From assembly GCA_032718475.1 (NCBI GenBank), contig JAUCBJ010006461.1, forward strand, positions 1 to 63,718: a stretch of 63,718 bases of DNA, in the 5' to 3' direction. A model generated the notes under the pieces. The model searched no databases. It was not told the DNA's origin and was given only the letters and a program-made list of their open reading frames with translations. Positions 55,985 through 63,718 of this stretch are shown piece after piece; position 1 is the first letter of the stretch; each line of letters opens with the position of its first letter. The translations under genes and the position numbers were made by a program. The stretch comes from Nemertoderma westbladi. Taxonomy: Eukaryota > Xenacoelomorpha > Nemertodermatida > Nemertodermatidae.

Positions 55985-56517
55985 GAAGAATTTTTTTGTA
56001 CTGGTAAGCTACGGAATTTTTTGTACTGGTAAGCTACGGAATTTGTTGTACTGGTAAGCTACGGAATTTTTTGTACTGGTAAGCTACGGAATTTTTTGTA
56101 CTGGTAAGCTACGGAATTTTTTGTACTGGTAAGCTACGGAATTTTTTGTACTGGACGGAATTTGTTGTACTGGTAAGCTACGGAATTTTTTGTACTGGTA
56201 AGCTACGGAATTTTTTGTACTGGTAAGCTACGGAATTTGTTGTACTGGTAAGCTACGGAATTTTTTGTACTGGTAAGCTACGGAATTTTTTGTACTGGTA
56301 AGCTACGGAATTTTTTGTACTGGTAAGCTACGGAATTTTTTGTACTGGTAAGCTACGGAATTTTTTGTACTGGTAAGCTACGGAATTTTTTGTACTGGTA
56401 AGCTACGGAATTTTTTGTACTGGTAAGCTACGGAATTTTTTGTACTGGTAAGCTACGGAATTTTTTGTACTGGTAAGCTACGGAATTTTTTGTACTGGTA
56501 AGCTACGGAATTTTTTG
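55985..56517. repeat. 25-bp minisatellite with splice-donor-like core
   Basis: About 21 copies of a 25-bp unit, TTGTACTGGTAAGCTACGGA plus ATTTT, nearly identical. One copy near 56146 is shortened. Every full unit contains CTGGTAAGC, close to a consensus 5' splice site on the sense strand of the arrestin gene. Confidence 0.93.
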
Positions 56518-56786
56518 ATTTTAAATTTTTCATTTCGAGAGGCAAGTTGTTCCATACTTTCGGACCTGTGAATTTTAACGATTGTAATTATTAAGTTTTA
56601 ATTATTAATTAATTATTATTAAGTCAACCTTACTGTTGGTAGTAGTGGAAAGCTGGCCGTGCAAGGATACAGCTGAGATATGGGCATTTGAATGTTGCAT
56701 GTATTTGCTTCTGCTGCAGGCTATTTATTATATTTAATAAATACACCATGTTCTAGAATATTTTGTTTATCTTATAACCAGCCAGT

Positions 56787-57040
56787 GCTGGCTTTATGCT
56801 TTGGCGGCCTCATGGAGTTAATAAACATGGTGGACAGCCCATGACTTTCTTGAGATGCATCTTAGAGGACACTGGCCTTGAAGGTGGGGATGATCTAGCA
56901 AATGTCATGGCATGGGTGATATGGAGTTGTAGCGGCGCAATTTTGTCAACAAGCCGGCACAGCATTCTTAATATATATGTAACGTATATATAATGCAGCT
57001 GCAATGCAGCATGCCGAGCCGATAGTAGTAGTAGTAGTAG
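56787..57040 (+). mobile_element. RTE-like LINE, 3' fragment (copy 8)
   Basis: About 250 bp from the C-terminal coding part (GTGGACAGCCCATGACTTTC) to the TAG tail at 57023-57040. It has small internal insertions (an AT-rich stretch near 56970-56992) and several substitutions; older than copies 6 and 7. Confidence 0.85.
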
Positions 57041-57045
57041 TAAGG

Positions 57046-57148
57046 GCTGCACTAAACATCAGCTGGAGACAACACATGACAAACGCCGAGCTTTATGGTA
57101 CAATACCACTTGTATCAACCACCCTCCGTCAACGCAGATTAGAGAAAT
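57046..57148 (+). pseudogene. Second RTE-type LINE ORF C-terminal scrap
   Basis: One frame reads ALNISWRQHMTNAELYG and then TTLRQRRL before a stop. This is the characteristic region of another RTE-type family, where 'N.SW..H.TN.ELYG' precedes 'RRL...GH'. It differs from the main family of the window, whose equivalent region reads RVHCVKYNAHISNQTLYN. Only about 33 codons remain, directly after the tail of copy 8. Confidence 0.6.
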
Positions 57149-57174
57149 AAAGAAGAGGTCATACAAGTGTTAGA

Positions 57175-57601
57175 GGGGAATAAAGTTATGTGAGCGGGCA
57201 ATAATGTTGTATATGTGCGGGAAATTAAGTTGTCTGATCGGGCAATGAAGTTATGTGAGGGGACTATAAAGTTTTGTGAGATGAATATAAAGTTAGGTGA
57301 GCGGCCTATTTAAAGTTCTGTGACCTGCAATGACGTTATGTGAACGTACTATAAATTTATATAAGCGAACTATAAAGTTGTGTGAGCGGGCAATAAAGTT
57401 GTATGAGCGGGCAATAAAGTTGTATGAGCGGGTAATAAGTTGTATGAGCGGGCAATAAATTTGAATGACTATAAAGTTATGTTGGCATGAGCGGGCAATA
57501 AAGTTGTATGAGCGGGTAATAAAGTTGTATGAGCTGGCAATAAATTTGTATGAGTGGGCGATAAAGTTGTGTGAGCGGCCAATGAAGTTGTATTAGCGGA
57601 C
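57175..57601. repeat. 21-bp degenerate minisatellite
   Basis: About 20 diverged copies of GTATGAGCGGGCAATAAAGTT. Many contain AATAAA, a polyadenylation-signal-like word, on the sense strand of the arrestin gene just 200-600 bp before exon 5. Confidence 0.8.
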
Positions 57602-57802
57602 TTTGAGCTGTAAATCAACAGCATATTTTCATTCAATATTTTGGGCGATCAAATTTAATTAGAAATTATAGGATTAAGGATTTAATAACTCGGTTAAAAC
57701 GGCGCTTATTTATGTGCATACGAGAGCGTTCAGCTGTCAGATAGAGCAAAGTAAAATGTTGAATTGTTTCCTTGTTAATAATATAATTGAATATATTTCC
57801 AG

Positions 57803-57913
57803 GCTCATCTTGTACGCAGAGGTTACTGCCCGGGTGAGACGATGTTAATTAATTTATCTGTTGAAAACCAATCATCTCGAAGGATCGCTAAAATCGCCGC
57901 CCAACTACGTCAG
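57803..57913 (+). CDS. Alpha-arrestin gene, coding exon 5
   Basis: A 111-nt, phase 0/0 exon between TTTCCAG and donor GTAATT. It encodes LVRRGYCPGETMLINLSVEN and then SSRRIAKIAAQLRQ. This is the start of the C-terminal arrestin domain, whose family pattern is '..rkGYcPGE.i.i...veN.Ssr.v....a.l.Q', the most recognisable motif of alpha-arrestins. Confidence 0.93.
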
Positions 57914-58450
57914 GTAATTAGTTTATTATTTAATCATTATACTTGACCCGTAACGTATAGCAACCATCCCCATATTTTTCTATAAATATCATTTCGTCTG
58001 AGTTAACAATTTCGTTCTAGTACAGCGATATTCGGATATTCGCGTTCAAATGATACGAGAATTATCGTTCGCTGAAGGCAATTTATTCAACTTAATAAGC
58101 ACAATATTCTAGAACGTGTTATTTATCTCATGAGTAGACGTGCAACAACGGTATGCCTATACATTGTAGCAACACATACATAAACAAAATGTTCCAGAAC
58201 TTTCTGAATTTATTAAGTGGAATAAATGGCCTACAGAGAACAAGACGCCTAGATCTCAGCTGTTTCTCAACAAAATTCAGACATTGTTACTTAGAATCCT
58301 TGCAACGGAAGCATTCTAATGATATAACCTACGGAAGATTGTTAAAACTAACATTAAATCGAACATTTATTACTGTGCTATTATTTGTAGTTGTAACCGT
58401 GAATTAAGTTCCCAACTTTAACTAAATATTCGTTTTACGAATCGTTCTAG
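57914..58450 (+). other. Arrestin intron 5
   Basis: A 537-bp AT-rich intron, acceptor GTTCTAG. An 84-codon open frame inside it shows nothing recognisable. Confidence 0.75.
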
Positions 58451-58651
58451 GTGGTTTATTACAAAGGTCGTTACCGGAAGTCCACTAAGCTAACTAGTTA
58501 CTGCAATGCGTTATCTGTCGCCCAATCGGAACTGTCGGGGGGACACACTGGTCGTTCCATATCCTGTACAGATAAACCAATGGTGGTACCGACTGTAACA
58601 CCAAGCAAACTGATTGGTTGTTCTCTAATAACAATCAGTTATCAACTAAAG
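58451..58651 (+). CDS. Alpha-arrestin gene, coding exon 6
   Basis: A 201-nt, phase 0 exon ending at donor GTCAGT (58652). It encodes VVYYKGRYRKSTKL and then PSKLIGCSLITISYQLK, matching the family's '..y.a.gk.k' strand and 'P..l..c.ii.v.Y.lk.' near the end of the C-terminal arrestin domain. The usual next segment ('v.v...p....l.l.iPi.IGt.p') is not found in the remaining window, so later exons lie beyond 63718 or are lost. Confidence 0.88.
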
Positions 58652-58675
58652 GTCAGTGCTGATTGGTTGTAATGG

Positions 58676-58856
58676 TCTCAGGAATTCTTAGCCCTCGAGT
58701 ATTCTTAACCCGTGGGTATTCTTAGCCCGTGAGTGTTCTTAGCCCGCGAGTATTCTTAGCCCGTGGATATTCTTAGCCCGCAGGTGTTCTTAGCCCGCGA
58801 TAATTCTTAGCCCGCAACAGGAGGGTATTCTTAGCCCGCGAGTATTCTTAGCCCGA
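58676..58856. repeat. 17-bp minisatellite
   Basis: About ten copies of TATTCTTAGCCCGTGAG with variable last bases, starting some 25 bp after the exon 6 donor. The consensus core TTCTTAGCCCG is very well kept. Confidence 0.88.
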
Positions 58857-59084
58857 TGCGCTATGATATGATGCTTGTGAATTTATTTATAAGAACAACT
58901 TATACTAAACAACCAACTGTATCATAAGGAATAACTATAAATAATATTGTCGTGGGAAAGTTTGTCGCAAGGCCCTTTTTAGGGGTCAATTTGATGGCTA
59001 AAAAGTTTATCACATAAATGAGACAGTTGCGTTAATTCTATACTCTATACTTCATTTTCTCTTTTTTCTTTCTACAGTATAACA

Positions 59085-59315
59085 GGGGGGGGGGGGGGGG
59101 GGGGACTGGACGCAATTCCCATCTCGACTAATTAATATCCCGCCTCAATGTTAAATTCTCAATTTAGGGAAAGGAGCAGGTTACAGTGGCACGTTATTCT
59201 AACCAAAACAATAAACTAAAGTTAATAGAACAGGTTTACAGTTTTATTTTTGAGAGTAATCAGCTGTTATTTGCGTCGAATTTCGATGAATTTTGTTTGC
59301 GTCGAAAGTCCCCCC
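59085..59315. mobile_element. MITE-like element with G-run terminal inverted repeats (copy 2)
   Basis: 231 bp, opening with 20 G then ACTGGACGCAA and closing with TTTGCGTCGAAAGTCCCCCC. The interior is the inverse complement of 6731-6971. It has no ORF. It sits immediately after a splice-acceptor-like TTTTTTCTTTCTACAG. Confidence 0.6.
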
Positions 59316-59344
59316 TATCTATTTTGATATAAATTCATTTAGTA

Positions 59345-60087
59345 ATGAATCAACCAGTAAATTTTGGATTTAATCTTTTTAAGAAGGAGGCAGCACTCTT
59401 TCACAGCTTGTTTCATCCTGGTACAACGTACCAATTTACAAGGAAACGAAGCAACCGTGATGGTAGTACAAGTATGCGTTGCGTGCAATGTGACATAGTC
59501 AACAAGCATCGCGCTGCAGGAACGGCAATTCAACCTGTTGCGTACGCAACAATAGCCGACAGGCGGTGGAAAACAGATCCCGATCTGCCGAATAATCCAC
59601 ATATTTCTTTGGGTCAAAGAAATAATGAAACAGCCCGGGTCACAGCCCGTCAAGAATATTGGGAAACCGCGAATAATGTTCGAGATAGTGGTCAGCGCCC
59701 AACACGAGCCCATTCAGAAACAATGGATAGAATTCAAAATCGGTTTCGAGATACACCAGACCTAACAGAAAGAGTTCTGGTTGAACTACCTTCACGATCA
59801 AAAGTTCGACGCGCGTTCAATAAAAACCGCAAGGAGTCAGGGCCTCGCACCATTGAAATTGGAGAAGGACCCCGTCACATCCAAGAAGTTCTCGCGCGAA
59901 ATTTCCCTACCCTTGATTTAGCTCACAATGAAATCAATCATCTTGTTTTAATTCCTCCCATCGATCAAGCGGATAGTGTAGTTGCCACTTGCAATCACTT
60001 TGGAAACTACTTTGTTGGTTATTACATGAGGATGCCCGATTTATGGTGCCATTGGCTGAATGATGGCCCCCGAACCAGTATTACATG
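59345..60087 (+). pseudogene. FLYWCH/MULE-type transposase-derived protein, N-terminal part (cut)
   Basis: A 247-codon frame from the ATG at 59345. Residues about 27-90 (YQFTRKRSNRDG, SMRCVQCDIVNKH, then NNPHIS) resemble a FLYWCH zinc finger, with the usual Trp/Arg-Cys spacing. Proteins with this layout often carry a MULE transposase domain after it. Here that core is missing: from 60022 the sequence breaks into three direct copies of a 59-60-bp segment and then a LINE scrap. A matching C-terminal part follows at 60283. The assignment rests on motif resemblance, not on a search. Confidence 0.5.
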
Positions 60088-60194
60088 AGGATGCCCGATT
60101 TATGGTGCCATTGGCTGAATGATGGCCCCCGTGATGGGTATTACATGAGGATGCCCGATTTATGGTGCCATTGGCTGAATGATGGCCCCTGAAC
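60021..60194 (+). repeat. Three tandem copies of a 59-60-bp segment
   Basis: The segment starting ATTACATGAGGATGCCCGAT begins at 60021, 60080 and about 60139-60140, and the copies differ only in their last few bases. The first copy is the end of the recognisable transposase frame, so this is a local duplication of coding sequence. Confidence 0.9.
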
Positions 60195-60195
60195 G

Positions 60196-60277
60196 ACTAC
60201 TACTACTACTACTAGGATCGGCATGCTGCATTGCAGCTGCATTTTTAAGAATGCTGTGCCGGCTTGTCAACAAAATG
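60196..60277 (-). mobile_element. RTE-like LINE, 3'-terminal fragment only (copy 9)
   Basis: About 80 bp of the LINE 3' end, reversed (ACTACTACTACTAGGATCGG to GGCTTGTCAACAAAAT). It interrupts the FLYWCH/MULE-type remnant. A possible CAACGA/GAACGA similarity at the ends is too short to call a target duplication. Confidence 0.8.
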
Positions 60278-60282
60278 TCAAC

Positions 60283-60550
60283 GAACCACAAATTTTGCTG
60301 AAGGCTATCATAATCGCCTAAAGAGTGATGTATTTATGCATATTCGACCTAACTTTGCTGTGTGGCTTGCGTAAGTTCAGAAAGCACAGAGTAATGCTCT
60401 TGTACGCATGACTCATCTCGAGGAACGCGGCCCAAATGAAATCCAGGCCAGAAGGAAAGTAGAGGTTGTTGTTGAACAACGAATTATTAACGACCGCACT
60501 ACAATGTCATGCAATTCTTTGGCCACGACGATGGAGCCATACCTATGGAG
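60283..60550 (+). pseudogene. FLYWCH/MULE-type transposase-derived protein, C-terminal part
   Basis: One frame reads RTTNFAEGYHNRLKS, then HIRPNFAVWLA, a stop, and VQKAQSNALVRM...EIQARRKVEVVVEQRII. The pattern 'N..EG.HN.L......hPn......l...q' is the usual end of MULE/FLYWCH-type proteins. It is in the same orientation as 59345-60087, with the catalytic middle gone, so the two are probably halves of one gene. Confidence 0.5.
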
Positions 60551-60608
60551 GTAGTGAAAGGTTATGTGTGTCGGCAAGCGCACCATATTGGACACAATAT
60601 CTTGCTGT

Positions 60609-63600
60609 CCATTCAACCACCGGCACCCGGACACATTCAACCAGTGGCACCCAGACACATTCATCCAGCGGCACTCGGACCCATCCAACCAGCGGCACCC
60701 GGACCCATCCAACCAGCGGCACCCGGACCCGTTCAACCAGCGGCACCCGGACACATTCATCCAGCGGCACCCGGACACATTCATCCAGCGGCACTCGGAC
60801 CCATCCAACCAGCGGCACCCGGACCCATTCAACCAGCGGCACCCGGACACATTCATCCAGCGGCACCCGGACACATTCATCCAGCGGCACTCGGACCCAT
60901 CCAACCAGCGGCACCCGGACCCATTCAACCAGCGGCACCCGGACCCATTCAACCAGGGGCTCCCGGACCCATTCAACCAGCGGCACCCGGACCCATTCAA
61001 CCAGGGGCTCCCGGACCCCTTCAACCAGGGGCTCCCGGACCCATTCAACCAGGGGCTCCCGGACCCCTTCAACCAGTGGCTCCCGGACCCATTCAACCAG
61101 GGGCTCCCGGACCCATTCAACAAGGGGCTCCCGGACCCATTCAACCAGTGGCTCCCGGACCCATTCAACCAGCGGCACCCGGACCCATTCAACCAGCGGC
61201 ACCCGGACCCATTCAACCAGCGGCACCCGGACACATTCAACCAGCGGCACCCGGACCCATTCAACCAGGGACTCCCGGACCCTTCAACCAGGGGCTCCCG
61301 GACCCATTCAACCAGGGGCTCCCGGACCCATTCAACCAGGGGCTCCCCCACCCCTTCAACCAGGGGCACCCGGACCCATTCAACCAGGGGCTCCCGGACC
61401 CATTCAACCAGCGGCACCTGGACCCATTCAACCAGGGGCTCCGGACCAATTCAACCAGCGGCACCCGGACCCATTCAAGCAGGGGCTCCCGGACCCATTC
61501 AACCAGGGGCTCCCGGACCCATTCAACCAGGGGCTCCCGGACCCATTCAACAAGGGGCTCCCGGACCCATTCAACCAGGGGCTCCCGGACCCATTCAACC
61601 AGGGGCTCCCGGACCCCTTCAACCAGGGGCTCCCGGACCCATTCAACCAGGGGCTCCCAGACCCCTTCAACCAGGGGCTCCCGGACCCATTCAACCAGGG
61701 GCTCCCGGACCCCTTCAACAAGGGGCTTCCGGACCCCTTCAACCAGGGGCTCCCGGACCCATTCAACAAGGGGCTCCCGGACCCATTCAACCAGGGGCTC
61801 CCGGACCCATTCAACCAGGGGCTCCCGTACCCCTTCAACAAGGGGCTCCCGGACCCATTCAACAAGGGGCTCCCGGACCCATTCAACCAGGGGCTCCCGG
61901 ACCCATTCAACCAGCGGCACCCGGACCCATTCAACCAGGGGCTCCCGGACCCCTTCAACCAGTGGCTCCCGGACCCATTCAACCAGGGGCTCCCGGACCC
62001 ATTCAACCAGGGGCTCCCGGACCCATTCAACCAGGGGCTCCCGGACCCCTTCAACCAGGGGCTCCCGTACCCCTTCAACAAGGGGCTCCCGGACCCATTC
62101 AACAAGGGGCTCCCGGACCCATTCAACCAGGGGCTCCCGGACCCATTCAACCAGCGGCACCCGGACCCATTCAACCAGGGGCTCCCGGACCCCTTCAACC
62201 AGTGGCTCCCGGACCCATTCAACCAGGGGCTCCCGTACCCATTCAACCAGGGGCTCCCGTACCCCTTCAACAAGGGGCTCCCGGACCCATTCAACAAGGG
62301 GCTCCCGGACCCATTCAACCAGGGGCTCCCGGACCCATTCAACCAGCGGCACCCGGACCCATTCAACCAGGGGCTCCCGGACCCCTTCAACCAGTGGCTC
62401 CCGGACCCATTCAACCAGGGGCTCCCGGACCCATTCAACCAGGGGCTCCCGGACCCATTCAACCAGGGGCTCCCGTACCCCTTCAACCAGGGGCTCCCGG
62501 ACCCATTCAACCAGGGGCTCCCGGACCCATTCAACCAGGGGCTCCCGTACCCCTTCAACCAGGAGCTCCCGGACCCATTCAACCAGCGGCACCCGGACAC
62601 ATTCATCCAGCGGCACCCAGACACATTCATCCAGCGGCACCCGGACACATTCATCCAGCGGCACCCGGACCCATTCATCCAGCGGCACCCGGACACATTC
62701 AACCAGCGGCACCCGGACCCATTCAACCAGGGGCTCCCGGACCCATTCAACCAGCGGCACCTAGACCCATTCAACCAGGGGCTCCGGACCAATTCAACCA
62801 GCGGCACCCGGACCCATTCAAGCAGGGGCTCCCGGACCCATTCAACCAGGGGCTCCCGGACCCATTCAACCAGGGGCTCCCGGACCCATTCAACAAGGGG
62901 CTCCCGTACCCATTCAACCAGGGGCTCCCGGACCCTTCAACCAGGGGCTCCCGGACCCATTCAACCAGGGGCTCCCGGACCCCTTCAACCAGCGGCTCCC
63001 GGACCCATTCAAGCAAGGGGCTCCCGGACCCATTCAACCAGGGGCTCCCGGACCCATTCAACCAGGGGCTCCCGGACCCCTTCAACAAGGGGCTCCCGGA
63101 CCCATTCAACCAGCGGCTCCCGGACCCATTCAACCAGCGGCTCCCGGACCCATTCAACCAGGGGCTCCCGGACCCATTCAACCAGGGGCTCCCGGACCCA
63201 TTCAACCAGCGGCACCCGGACACATTCAACCAGCGGCACCCGGACACATTCATCCAGCGGCACCCAGACACATTCATCCAGCGGCACCCGGACACATTCA
63301 TCCAGCGGCACCCGGACCCATTCATCCAGCGGCACCCGGACACATTCAACCAGCGGCACCCGGACCCATTCAACCAGGGGCTCCCGGACCCATTCAACCA
63401 GGGGCTCCCGGACCCATTCAACCAGGGGCTCCCGGACCCATTCAACAAGGGGCTCCCGGACCCATTCAACCAGGGGCTCCCGGACCCATTCAACCAGCGG
63501 CACCCGGACCCATTCAACCAGGGGCTCCCGGACCCCTTCAACCAGTGGCTCCCGGACCCATTCAACCAGGGGCTCCCGGACCCATTCAACCAGGGGCTCC

Positions 63601-63718
63601 CGGACCCATTCAACCAGGGGCTCCCGTACCCCTTCAACCAGGGGCTCCCGGACCCATTCAACCAGGGGCTCCCGGACCCATTCAACCAGGGGCTCCCGTA
63701 CCCCTTCAACCAGGAGCT
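60609..63718. repeat. 24-bp minisatellite, more than 3 kb, running off the window
   Basis: About 130 copies of a 24-bp unit. Two main variants are GGGGCTCCCGGACCCATTCA + ACCA and GCGGCACCCGGACACATTCA + TCCA. The unit length is divisible by 3 and free of stops in several frames, so long open frames appear on both strands (AAPGPIQP or GSRTHSTR on +, EPLVEWVR or GSGSPWLN on -); these are a by-product. Variants recur in blocks: the segment at 61438-61500 recurs at 62781 (shift 1,343 bp) and the one at 62541 recurs at 63692 (shift 1,151 bp), so there is higher-order structure. The array starts inside the C-terminal transposase remnant. Confidence 0.95.

Larger units (their letters stand above)
49028..57802 (+). 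other. Arrestin intron 4
   Basis: An 8,775-bp intron with acceptor TTTCCAG. It contains two RTE-like LINE copies, another old RTE-like piece, a GC-rich short repeat and two minisatellites, each listed separately. The rest is AT-rich. Confidence 0.8.

Noticed and set aside
58153-58407. 84-codon ORF between arrestin exons 5 and 6
   Set aside because: It lies in intron 5, shows no family motif, and the flanking exons join in phase without it.
59066-59084. Strong splice-acceptor-like TTTTTTCTTTCTACAG as the start of arrestin exon 7
   Set aside because: The following bases are the MITE's G run, and no frame there matches the next arrestin block (hydrophobic strand with IGT).
60413-63709. Very long open frames on both strands (up to 751 codons) with 8-residue repeats
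   Set aside because: All are frames through the same 24-bp minisatellite. Unit length divisible by 3 without stop codons explains them on both strands. No start context or non-repetitive domain supports a protein.

Overview
This window is animal nuclear DNA, probably from a marine invertebrate. It has spliced introns, a metazoan alpha-arrestin gene, RTE-like and other LINEs, BEL/Pao and Ty3/Gypsy LTR elements, minisatellites and many G/C homopolymer runs. Species and phylum cannot be fixed from the sequence; frequent AGGCCT and ACCGGT words are a weak hint only.

The one host gene I can support lies on the + strand and has no long open frame. It is an arrestin-domain-containing (ARRDC, alpha-arrestin) gene with six coding exons at 18744-18861, 19753-19872, 21077-21209, 48847-49027, 57803-57913 and 58451-58651. 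Their phases fit and give 288 codons. The C-terminal exons are not visible. About 40 kb of the window is its introns.

Layout. 1-8401: non-coding DNA with a 5'-truncated RTE-like LINE (836-3181, -), a different poly(A)-tailed LINE with clear target-site duplications (3950-6683, -) and a G-run MITE (6731-6971). 8402-11458: an internally deleted BEL/Pao element (BEL-C, -). 11459-15168: a near full-length RTE-like LINE (+). 15169-17100: a Ty3/Gypsy fragment (-). 17100-21310: upstream DNA and ARRDC exons 1-3. 21311-48725: a four-level nest in intron 3, in which BEL-B (+, 5-bp TSD ATTTT) holds BEL-A (29593-44186, -, 5-bp TSD ACCGT), which holds an RTE-like LINE fragment (35110-35627, 38-bp TSD). 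Without the nest the intron would be about 217 bp. 48847-58651: ARRDC exons 4-6, with two RTE-like LINEs and several minisatellites between them. 58652-63718: intron 6 or downstream DNA, with a second MITE, a FLYWCH/MULE-type transposase remnant and a 24-bp minisatellite of more than 3 kb that runs off the window.

The most unusual coding content is a third ORF downstream of pol in all three BEL/Pao elements. It carries three canonical CCHC zinc knuckles. Its N-terminal half (seen in two elements) has the motif order of a DEDD 3'-5' exonuclease (EXD1/WRN-like), so it is not an envelope gene. The two fuller BEL elements also place long poly-G tracts at their gag-pol frame joins. They share a short hairpin before the third ORF and fill the pol-ORF3 spacer with tandem repeats of unrelated sequence.
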